Shown here piece after piece: positions 1-5,817 of a stretch of DNA of 6,508 nt (position 1 is its first letter; each line of letters opens with the position of its first letter). The stretch is from Paludibacteraceae bacterium. Its GTDB lineage: Bacteria; Bacteroidota; Bacteroidia; Bacteroidales; Paludibacteraceae. The DNA lies in assembly GCA_947471245.1 (NCBI GenBank), contig CANIXM010000116.1, forward strand, positions 1 through 6,508. Reading direction: 5' to 3'. Both the position numbers and the translations under genes were made by a program. The notes below the pieces were generated by a model that had not been told where the DNA came from, ran no database searches, and saw only the letters and a list, made by a program, of their open reading frames with translations.

Positions 1-2147
1 AAACGACCGACAAAAATTCCAGCATCGGCTTCAACAGACATCTTATTGATGTTAATACCATATCCGTCCGAAATCACTTTAAGTATTTTAATAAGTATCC
101 CTTTTTTGTCAATACCCTTGATTTCAATCACTTCCAGAAATGACATTCCTTTTTTGGTTGCCCAATCCGCAGAAATGATTTGTTCGCCATAGCTGGATTT
201 CAGTTTTTCGGCCACAGGGCATTGGCGTTTATGGATGTAGATCATATCATCATCTACGTCCACATATCCGAGCACATCATCACCAGGAATAGGTTTGCAA
301 CAATCAGCAAATTTATAGCCTTTCCCAGCTTCCTCTTCTGTGATTTTATAGGTTCGCTTCTTGTCAATATTGGATCTAAAAAGATTTGACTGAGCATCTT
401 TAGTCCCTTCGGTTAAAACTCGAAATGGTTTTTTGATGTATTTTGCCAGCAGGTTACGCTTCCCTTGCTTGAAAATAGCTTTGAATGCTTCCTCAGGGTT
501 TATTAGACCTTTTCCAACTTGCAGAAATAAATCATTCCTACTAGATAGTTGCAGATAATTGAGCAGTTTGATGGTATTTTCATTATCAAAGAGCATTTGA
601 TTTCTTACAAACAAGTCTTCAATTTTTCGTTGTCCTTCAGTGGCGTAGGTTTTGTCCTCTCGTTTGAAGAACAGCTGTAGTCGGTCTTTTGCATAGGCAG
701 TGGTCACATAGTTGAGCCATTCCCGTTGTGGATTTTGCTTATTGGAGGTAAGGATTTCAACTTGGTCACCACTTTTGAGCACATAATTTAAAGGTACTAG
801 TTTGTGATTGGCCTTAGCACCGATGCATTTATTGCCCAACTGTGAATGTAGCGAATAGGCAAAATCAAGTGCTGTAGCACCTTTAGCAATGGTTTTAATG
901 TCACCTTTGGGAGTGAAAACAAATATTTCTTGCGAAAAAAGATTGAGCTTGAAGGTATCTAGGAAATCAATGGCATTAGGGTCAGGATGTTCAAGCAATT
1001 CACGAATGGTTTTGAGCCATTTTTCCAACTCAGATTCATCATTTTCACCTGTCTTGTACTTCCAGTGAGCAGCCAACCCTTGTTCGGCTATGTCGTCCAT
1101 TCGTTTGCTACGAATTTGAACTTCCACCCATCGACCACCTGGTCCCATGACGGTGACATGAAGTGCCTCATATCCATTGGCTTTTGGGGTACTTACCCAG
1201 TCGCGAATACGTTCGGGGTGTGGCTTGTAAAACTGCGTGATGGTAGAATAGAGCATCCAGCATTGATCTTTTTCACTCATTCCCTCACGAGGCACAAACA
1301 CGATTCTGTCAGCCAAAATATCATAAACTTCCTCGAAAGGAATTTTACGCTTGGTCATTTTTTTGGAGATGGAGAAAATGGACTTGATGCGAGCCTGAAT
1401 AGTGAATTCATAACCCATTTCTTTCAGTCGCTGAACGATAGGCGACGAAAACTCCTTATAAAACTTTTCGCGGGCTTCTTCGTCCACTGCCAGTTTTTCT
1501 TCTAGCACCTTGTATTCCTCTGGATGTTCAAATTTGAAACTTAGGTCTTCCAATTCTGTTTTGATGGAAAACAAGCCCAATCGGTGTGCTAGTGGAGCGT
1601 AGATGTATTGAGTTTCGCCAGAGATTTTGTATTGCTTGGCTAGGGGCATGGAGCCCAGAGTACGCATATTATGAAGCCGGTCAGCTATTTTGATAAGAAT
1701 CACCCGTGCATCTTCTGACATGGTAAGGAGTAGCTTGCGGAAATTTTCGGCTTGCTCTGAGGCCTTTTCTGCAAATACACCCCCTGATATTTTGGTTAAG
1801 CCATCCACAATCTTTGCAATTCGAGCTCCAAAGAGCACCTCTACATCCTCTACGGTATAGTCAGTATCCTCAACCACATCGTGAAGCAGTGATGAGCAAA
1901 TGGATGTTGCACCTAGTCCAATTTCATTTACCACAATACGAGCCACAGCCAGTGGATGCATGATGTAGGGCTCCCCCGACCGACGTTTGGTACCTTTATG
2001 GGCATTCTTCGCAAAGAAAAATGCTTTGGTAATCAGTTCAATATTCTGATTATGACTGGTTTTACTAAAGTCATCGAGCAGTGCATCGAATTCTCTTTGT
2101 ATCAAGTCATCATCATCAATATGTTCGATATTTTTTATAAAAGGCAT
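1..2147 (-). CDS. rsh: RelA/SpoT homologue, bifunctional (p)ppGpp synthetase/hydrolase (3' end beyond window)
   Basis: Makes and degrades the alarmone (p)ppGpp in the cytoplasm, controlling the stringent response. The minus-strand frame is open from ATG at 2147 to the window edge: 715 codons plus 2 bases, so probably only the last 20-30 residues of the C-terminal ACT domain are missing. An in-frame TGA lies just upstream (2160-2162), so this is the first possible ATG. Domains in order: HD hydrolase (about 40-200) with metal ligands H64, H89-D90 in HDVVEDTD and D156 in ADRLHN; synthetase (about 240-360) with D276 in YDILADRI, R313-IRD-316 and E342 in EVQIRS; TGS (about 407-467); conserved-cysteine domain with C616, C617, H639, C643; ACT from about 667. 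RIRD resembles the basic RxKD motif of bifunctional enzymes, not the acidic ExDD of synthetase-only RelA, so both activities are expected. It lies 39 nt after the ald-like gene on the same strand, probably cotranscribed. Family assignment is firm. Confidence 0.96.
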   Translation of the reverse strand, partial: MPFIKNIEHIDDDDLIQREFDALLDDFSKTSHNQNIELITKAFFFAKNAHKGTKRRSGEPYIMHPLAVARIVVNEIGLGATSICSSLLHDVVEDTDYTVEDVEVLFGARIAKIVDGLTKISGGVFAEKASEQAENFRKLLLTMSEDARVILIKIADRLHNMRTLGSMPLAKQYKISGETQYIYAPLAHRLGLFSIKTELEDLSFKFEHPEEYKVLEEKLAVDEEAREKFYKEFSSPIVQRLKEMGYEFTIQARIKSIFSISKKMTKRKIPFEEVYDILADRIVFVPREGMSEKDQCWMLYSTITQFYKPHPERIRDWVSTPKANGYEALHVTVMGPGGRWVEVQIRSKRMDDIAEQGLAAHWKYKTGENDESELEKWLKTIRELLEHPDPNAIDFLDTFKLNLFSQEIFVFTPKGDIKTIAKGATALDFAYSLHSQLGNKCIGAKANHKLVPLNYVLKSGDQVEILTSNKQNPQREWLNYVTTAYAKDRLQLFFKREDKTYATEGQRKIEDLFVRNQMLFDNENTIKLLNYLQLSSRNDLFLQVGKGLINPEEAFKAIFKQGKRNLLAKYIKKPFRVLTEGTKDAQSNLFRSNIDKKRTYKITEEEAGKGYKFADCCKPIPGDDVLGYVDVDDDMIYIHKRQCPVAEKLKSSYGEQIISADWATKKGMSFLEVIEIKGIDKKGILIKILKVISDGYGININKMSVEADAGIFVGR

Positions 2148-2186
2148 ATTTTTACTTTTTCAAAAAACTTAAGTTGTCAGAAAGCA

Positions 2187-3389
2187 TTAATATCTGGCCA
2201 TAAGTAAACCAATATCACTATATGGAATGCCAAAATACGTTCCGATGTGTTTGTTCACGAGCACGCCGCCGTAGATATAGGCTCCATTTCGGAAGCCGAT
2301 ACTTTCGGAAATTGCAGAATCAACACAACCTGAACTGGCTATTCGAAGAAGCAATGGCGATAAGATATTACTCAAAGCCATAGATGTAGTGCGAGCTACA
2401 CGTGCTGAGATATTGGGAATGCAATAGTGTATGACATCGTGCTTTTTGTAAATAGGGTTTTTCAATGTTCTGCATTCCGATGTTTCAAAGCAACCCCCTT
2501 GGTCAATACTTATATCTACAATAATGGCTCCTGGCTTCATGGTTTTGACCAATTCTTCTGACACCAGAAAGCGTTCACTTCCATTGATATAACGGAGGTT
2601 ACCTATTACTGCATCGGCAGTCTTAAGTGATTTGATCAGGACAGCTGGGTGAATAACTGAAGTAAATATGTGTTGCCCATAGCGCTGTTGGAGTTTACGC
2701 AGTTTGTTGATATTATGATCAAACACTTTTACCTGTGCACCCAATGCATTGGCTGTTCGGACGGCTACATCACCGGCGGCACCAGCACCCAATATCACTA
2801 TTTCAGTGGGGCTTATTCCAGCTACATTGCCGAGCATGATTCCTTTTCCTCCACGTTCGACGCTCATTAACTCAGACACCAACGCTATTACAGTATTACC
2901 CTCAATTTCAGCCACTGAAGCGAGTACGGGATAAGCTTTCTGTTCATTCTTGATCAGCTCATACCCAAAAGCGTTCAATTTTTTCTTCATCATAAGCTTG
3001 ATACACTCAGCAGAAAAATTGGTGAGTTGAAGCATAGAAAAAATCGTGCATTTATCACGCATCAAACTCAATTCACTTACAGTGGGTGGAGCTACCTTTA
3101 ATACAATATCAGCACCATACACATCAGAAATATCATCAACTACGATGGCACCTGCTTCGGAGTATTGCAAATCGGTATATGACAAAGGATCACCTGCACC
3201 TCGTTGTACAATAACATGATGCCCCTCCTCTGTGAGTATAGAAACACCTTCTGGAGTAAGCGTAAGGCGCGTCTCTATCTCAGGGTTCTCTTTGGGAATG
3301 CCGATATTCAACCTTGGTTGACGGGCTATTTCTCGCAACAAACACTCTTCGGGAAAAAGTGCGTGCTGACTTTTTGGACCTGTTTTCAT
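2187..3389 (-). CDS. ald: Alanine dehydrogenase-like / PntA-like NAD(P)-dependent oxidoreductase
   Basis: A 400-residue member of the alanine dehydrogenase / transhydrogenase-alpha family. Classical members interconvert L-alanine and pyruvate plus ammonia with NAD. Visible features: a 28-residue N-terminal extension, then the start of the fold IGIPKE (29-34) with R41 in ETRLTLTPEGV, matching the pyruvate-binding Arg15 of Mycobacterium Ald. The Rossmann loop is GAGAAG (201-206), with D224 at the end of the next strand as the likely ribose ligand. D296 in IDQGG matches catalytic Asp270. Two classical active-site residues are absent by eye alignment: A100 replaces Lys75 (in KVAPP against KVKEP) and Q121 replaces His96 (in MLQL against FLHL). 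Remembered flavobacterial homologues share this pattern, so it may mark a Bacteroidota subfamily whose reaction is not certain. An AGGAGG lies at 3405-3410, with a 15-nt spacer that is long for a Shine-Dalgarno. The rsh gene follows on the same strand. Family is firm, exact activity inferred. Confidence 0.88.
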   Translation of the reverse strand: MKTGPKSQHALFPEECLLREIARQPRLNIGIPKENPEIETRLTLTPEGVSILTEEGHHVIVQRGAGDPLSYTDLQYSEAGAIVVDDISDVYGADIVLKVAPPTVSELSLMRDKCTIFSMLQLTNFSAECIKLMMKKKLNAFGYELIKNEQKAYPVLASVAEIEGNTVIALVSELMSVERGGKGIMLGNVAGISPTEIVILGAGAAGDVAVRTANALGAQVKVFDHNINKLRKLQQRYGQHIFTSVIHPAVLIKSLKTADAVIGNLRYINGSERFLVSEELVKTMKPGAIIVDISIDQGGCFETSECRTLKNPIYKKHDVIHYCIPNISARVARTTSMALSNILSPLLLRIASSGCVDSAISESIGFRNGAYIYGGVLVNKHIGTYFGIPYSDIGLLMARY

Positions 3390-3412
3390 TTGTTTAAAAT
3401 TAAGCCTCCTAG

Positions 3413-3428
3413 TCCGCCAGCTGGCAGA
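3413..3428. repeat. GCCAGCTGGC palindrome, possible dispersed intergenic repeat
   Basis: A 16-bp dyad centred between 3420 and 3421 with one mismatched pair (3415/3426). Its core GCCAGCTGGC (3416-3425) is perfect. It is the most GC-rich piece of this AT-rich spacer and sits about 25-40 nt before the ald start, directly next to the AGGAGG at 3405-3410 on the minus strand. I have a general memory of CCGCCAGCTGGCGG-like palindromes recurring between genes in Bacteroidota, but its repeat status cannot be shown from one copy. In RNA it could pair and affect access to the start region. Confidence 0.4.
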
Positions 3429-3507
3429 GAACAGAGAGACGAGTTCTGTTTTACAATCATGCCCTTGTATGTACTGAATTTATTTTGGACATGATCATTT
3501 CATTTGT

Positions 3508-3529
3508 CAACATTTGAATTCAATTGTTG
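3508..3529. promoter_or_regulatory. 22-bp dyad in the presumed ald leader (candidate operator)
   Basis: An imperfect inverted repeat in which 10 of 11 base pairs match, built on the perfect 10-bp core TTGAATTCAA (3514-3523) with flanks CAACA and TGTTG; only the T/T pair at 3513/3524 fails. Its length and symmetry fit a binding site for a dimeric helix-turn-helix regulator. It lies about 120 nt upstream of the ald start and about 60 nt downstream of the candidate ald promoter, so it could act as a roadblock operator or as an RNA hairpin. No regulator gene is adjacent, and the assignment rests on symmetry alone. Confidence 0.35.
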
Positions 3530-3590
3530 TGTTCGTTTCAACTCATTGACAATAAAAAAAGGAGTGACCTATTGCAATGGTAACCTTCGA

Positions 3591-3598
3591 CAAATATA
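3591..3598 (-). promoter_or_regulatory. Candidate Bacteroidota -7 promoter element for ald-rsh
   Basis: Read on the minus strand this is TATATTTG, matching the Bacteroidota -7 consensus TAnnTTTG. No clear TTG -33 element is visible about 20 nt upstream; only GTTC occurs in roughly that place. It is the only CAAAnnTA (plus-strand view) I see between the ald start and the AT-rich centre of the spacer. Transcription would begin near 3585, giving a leader of about 195 nt that contains the 22-bp dyad and the GC-rich palindrome. Confidence 0.4.
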
Positions 3599-3657
3599 GT
3601 AAACATAATATTAAGAACGTGAAATTAATAAAAAAAAATGATTCGAAGAAAGTTTTA

Positions 3658-3665
3658 TACCTTTG
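3658..3665 (+). promoter_or_regulatory. Candidate Bacteroidota -7 promoter element for the EamA gene
   Basis: TACCTTTG matches TAnnTTTG and is followed by C, as is common at such promoters. The -33 TTG is not evident, since A-rich sequence occupies that position. Transcription would start near 3672, giving a leader of nearly 190 nt before the ATG at 3860. It is back to back with the candidate leftward promoter at 3591-3598, as expected for a divergent control region. Confidence 0.45.
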
Positions 3666-3738
3666 CGGAGGATAAAGCGAAAATATAATTGAAAATTGAA
3701 GATTCGTCGTATGCAGTGTCTGATAAAACATTTTTTGA

Positions 3739-3762
3739 ACACAAAGACACAAAGCCACAAAG
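3739..3762. repeat. Three-unit 8-bp tandem repeat (ACACAAAG, ACACAAAG, CCACAAAG)
   Basis: Three adjacent 8-bp units, two identical and the third differing at its first base. Runs of the CACAAAG type are, from general memory, a recurring intergenic element in Bacteroidota and some other bacteria, often in longer arrays. This looks like a short or decayed copy. It lies within the presumed leader of the EamA gene. A small hairpin-capable GCCGAAGGC follows at 3771-3779. Confidence 0.6.
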
Positions 3763-3804
3763 CCGCTATCGCCGAAGGCAAAATGTAAAGAAGTAAATAT
3801 CTCA

Positions 3805-3828
3805 GTGGGCAAAATATCGTGTACCCAC
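3805..3828. repeat. Short inverted repeat GTGGG/CCCAC upstream of the EamA start
   Basis: Arms GTGGG (3805-3809) and CCCAC (3824-3828) are separated by 14 nt. The perfect palindrome TTAACGTTAA follows at 3831-3840, ending 19 nt before the ATG at 3860. Five GC-rich pairs stand out in an AT-rich leader, but with a 14-nt loop the structure is weak and could be chance. Confidence 0.25.
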
Positions 3829-3859
3829 GCTTAACGTTAATGGCTATAAAACACTAACA

Positions 3860-4819
3860 ATGAAAAACAAAATACTAGGTGCCCATATTGCCATATTGGT
3901 TGGAAATTTGATATGGGGTATCAACAATCCTATAACAAAGTCGCTGATTTCTGGTTCAATAAGTCCTTATACACTGGCATTTTTCAGACTTGCTGGTGCT
4001 TGCCTTTTGTTCTGGACAGCAAGTCTATTTACCACCAAAGAAAAAGTAAAGAAAAGTGACATGATTCTACTATTTTTCGCTTCCATCTTCGGCCTGGTTG
4101 TCAATCAATTGCTCAACACAGTAGGACTTTCGATGACTTCACCCATTGATGCGTCTATCATAGTGGCCACATTGCCCATCGTAACCATGATATTGGCAGC
4201 AATTATTCTCAAAGAGCCGATCACTGTGATGAAAGTAATGGGAGTGTTGGTGGGTGCCTGTGGAGCTGTCCTTCTTATCAGTAGCAATCACCCCACAACT
4301 AGCGGCGAAAGCAATCTCTGGGGTAACCTGATAGTTTTTTCAGCCGCCATTGCATTTGGGCTTTATCTTACGCTATTCAAAGCGGTTATTTCAAGATATT
4401 CTGCCACTACTTGTATGAAGTGGATGTTTTTATTTGCCACAGTTATTTCGTTTCCTTTTAGTATATCAGGTGTGATGTCAACAAATTATGGCGCCATGAC
4501 ACTCAATGTTTACTTAGAAATAGGATTTGTGGTGGTTGGGGCAACCTATATTGGGTACACATTTATTCAAATTGCACAACGGCATCTACGCCCTACCACG
4601 CTGAGTATGTACAATTACCTGCAACCGATAGTAGCATCACTGGTTGCAGTACAGATGGGGATAGCTAGTTTTGGGATTGAAAAAGCTGTGGCTGCGATAC
4701 TGGTTTTTGCTGGAGTTTATATCGTCACACAAAGTAAATCAAAAGCACAGCTGGATGCAGAGAAATTGACTAAACAAAGCAGGGCTAAAAAATTGACAAC
4801 TGACATTCACCCCAATTGA
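3860..4819 (+). CDS. EamA/DMT-family transporter (RhaT/YdcZ-like metabolite exporter)
   Basis: A 319-residue inner-membrane protein of the drug/metabolite transporter superfamily, with two EamA repeats (about 8-141 and 153-287) and roughly ten hydrophobic helices, which is the usual length. First-repeat hallmarks: N16..W19-G20..P24..K27 in helix 1, R43 in helix 2 (AFFRLAGA) and KEP at 118-120 after helix 4. The second repeat contains YNYLQPIVASLVA, typical of its end. The tail from about 290 is rich in Lys and Arg and would lie in the cytoplasm. Many family members export amino acids or other small metabolites, but no substrate can be read from the sequence. The start codon follows an A-rich stretch without a Shine-Dalgarno, usual for Bacteroidota. 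Its 3' end overlaps the convergent BASS-type gene by 13 nt, and no terminator is seen there. Confidence 0.93.
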   Translation: MKNKILGAHIAILVGNLIWGINNPITKSLISGSISPYTLAFFRLAGACLLFWTASLFTTKEKVKKSDMILLFFASIFGLVVNQLLNTVGLSMTSPIDASIIVATLPIVTMILAAIILKEPITVMKVMGVLVGACGAVLLISSNHPTTSGESNLWGNLIVFSAAIAFGLYLTLFKAVISRYSATTCMKWMFLFATVISFPFSISGVMSTNYGAMTLNVYLEIGFVVVGATYIGYTFIQIAQRHLRPTTLSMYNYLQPIVASLVAVQMGIASFGIEKAVAAILVFAGVYIVTQSKSKAQLDAEKLTKQSRAKKLTTDIHPN

Positions 4820-5706
4820 TTTCTCTTTCTCCAAACCTGGTAAGAATTTACTAAGTTTTGCCACAACACATAAGACCCAGGCGCTATAGAAGCAATAGGA
4901 CTTAAATACAGTTGCGCCATCCAAATAGCTAGAATGGTGTTTTTTTGCCCAAGGCCTTGTCCACCAGCCACCGTGTCGTGATACTTACTTCCTATGCGAC
5001 GACCTGACAGAAACTGAGCCAAACACACCAGTAATGCTCCGATGGCAAGGGCTATTTCTATCCACCGTTGTGACGAATTTTGAGAGATAACAAATTCAAC
5101 AGTTCTACCAGTGACAATGGTTAGCCCTAATGTCCAAATATAAAATGCAAAAGGAGAATAGCTACCAATGGTTTTACCAACTTTAGGAACAAAACGGGTA
5201 AAAATAAAAGCTAGCACAAATGGCACAATTAAAATCAAGCCCACATGCTGAGTAACCATCCACACCGACTCCCAGAATGGCATGGCTGTATTATTACCAA
5301 TAAAAGAAAAAAGTATGGGAGCTGCTAACGCCACCGCAAAATTGCACAAAAGGCTGTATGCTGTCACACTTTCTACGCTTCCACCGAGCATTCCTGTGAC
5401 TACTGCGGCCGCAGTGCCCGTTGGAACTAGCACACACACCATCACCCCTTGAGCAACTAGCTCGCTAAACGGACGTAGTAGCAGATAAAGAGCCACACTA
5501 CCAACCAGTTGGATACATAAAAGCCAAAAGTGTGATGGGGAAAAACGGACTTGCTTCATATCCATATTGCAATAGGTCAATAGCAACATGGCGAAAATCA
5601 TGTAGGGAGTTAAGTAAGAAAGTGCTCCGAAAAAATGGTGAAAAGTGGCGCCCACCGTCATTGCAATGGGCATCATATAGGCTCGGAGTTTTTTCAACAG
5701 TGACAT
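4807..5706 (-). CDS. BASS-fold (bile acid:sodium symporter-like) membrane transporter
   Basis: A 299-residue membrane protein with about nine or ten hydrophobic helices spread over its whole length, close to the usual size of bacterial BASS proteins. Two family landmarks are visible: VPTGTAAAVVTGML (94-107), corresponding to the PGGTASN crossover helix, and GLGQKNTILAIWMA (251-264), corresponding to the EVGMQNSGLA crossover helix. The end (YVLWQNLVNSY) resembles the family's last helix. On a gapless eye alignment with the Neisseria ASBT structure, several sodium ligands are replaced: Ser114-Asn115 by A100-A101, Glu260 by G251 and Gln264 by K255. Coupling to sodium is therefore doubtful and the substrate unknown. 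The gene is monocistronic with its own candidate promoter at 5749-5756 and a leader of about 36 nt. Family is likely, mechanism inferred. Confidence 0.85.
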   Translation of the reverse strand: MSLLKKLRAYMMPIAMTVGATFHHFFGALSYLTPYMIFAMLLLTYCNMDMKQVRFSPSHFWLLCIQLVGSVALYLLLRPFSELVAQGVMVCVLVPTGTAAAVVTGMLGGSVESVTAYSLLCNFAVALAAPILFSFIGNNTAMPFWESVWMVTQHVGLILIVPFVLAFIFTRFVPKVGKTIGSYSPFAFYIWTLGLTIVTGRTVEFVISQNSSQRWIEIALAIGALLVCLAQFLSGRRIGSKYHDTVAGGQGLGQKNTILAIWMAQLYLSPIASIAPGSYVLWQNLVNSYQVWRKRNQLG

Positions 5707-5748
5707 GTGCAGTCTTTAAATTTGTAAAGAAAAACAAAAAACAGACTA

Positions 5749-5756
5749 CAAAAGTA
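5749..5756 (-). promoter_or_regulatory. Candidate Bacteroidota -7 promoter element for the BASS-type gene
   Basis: On the minus strand this reads TACTTTTG, a match to TAnnTTTG, about 43 nt before the ATG at 5706. It is followed by a T-rich initial leader. No good TTG -33 element is seen. Its place between the hairpin ending the upstream gene and the transporter start supports an independent transcription unit. Confidence 0.5.
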
Positions 5757-5793
5757 CAATAATTTTGAACTATCGTATTGATTTCGTGTGGAA

Positions 5794-5817
5794 AATCTGA
5801 AATTACAATTTCAGATT
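5794..5817 (-). terminator. Perfect 11-bp inverted repeat overlapping the LuxR-gene stop; likely terminator
   Basis: Arms AATCTGAAATT (5794-5804) and AATTTCAGATT (5807-5817) are perfectly complementary with a 2-nt centre. In minus-strand RNA the hairpin covers the last five codons and the stop, and its 3' arm runs into a short U stretch (plus-strand A run at 5792-5795). This fits a weak, AT-rich intrinsic terminator for the hemerythrin-LuxR unit. The near-perfect symmetry could equally be a protein-binding site, for example for the LuxR-type protein itself. Confidence 0.5.

Larger units (their letters stand above)
3390..3859. other. 470-bp divergent intergenic region
   Basis: The spacer between the leftward ald-like gene and the rightward EamA gene contains no credible protein gene. 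An 89-codon minus-strand open frame across 3543-3812 is low-complexity, runs through the tandem repeat and both candidate promoters, and resembles no family I know. The most AT-rich stretch (about 3591-3660) lies between two TAnnTTTG elements pointing outward. If those are the real promoters, each flanking gene has a leader of roughly 190 nt, long enough to hold regulatory structure. The individual palindromes and repeats are listed separately. Confidence 0.6.

Noticed and set aside
987..1505. 172-codon open frame on the plus strand
   Set aside because: It lies wholly antisense to the RelA/SpoT synthetase and TGS region, whose minus-strand frame has clear catalytic motifs; the plus-strand protein resembles nothing.
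2166..2175. AACTTAAGTT palindrome between ald and rsh as a terminator
   Set aside because: Five-bp AT-rich arms with no loop cannot form a stable hairpin; the nearby U run alone is not enough.
3430..3450. Inverted repeat AACAGA/TCTGTT with a 9-nt loop followed by T residues
   Set aside because: The stem is only six weak pairs, the T run is on the plus strand, and no plus-strand gene ends there.
3711..3788. 25-residue plus-strand peptide (MQCLIKHFLN...) in the EamA leader
   Set aside because: Half of it is the translated ACACAAAG repeat; there is no independent evidence of coding, although its position downstream of a candidate promoter was considered.
3543..3812. 89-codon minus-strand frame in the divergent spacer
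   Set aside because: Phe/Leu-rich translation of AT-rich DNA that crosses the tandem repeat and both candidate promoters; no family resemblance and no ribosome-binding context.
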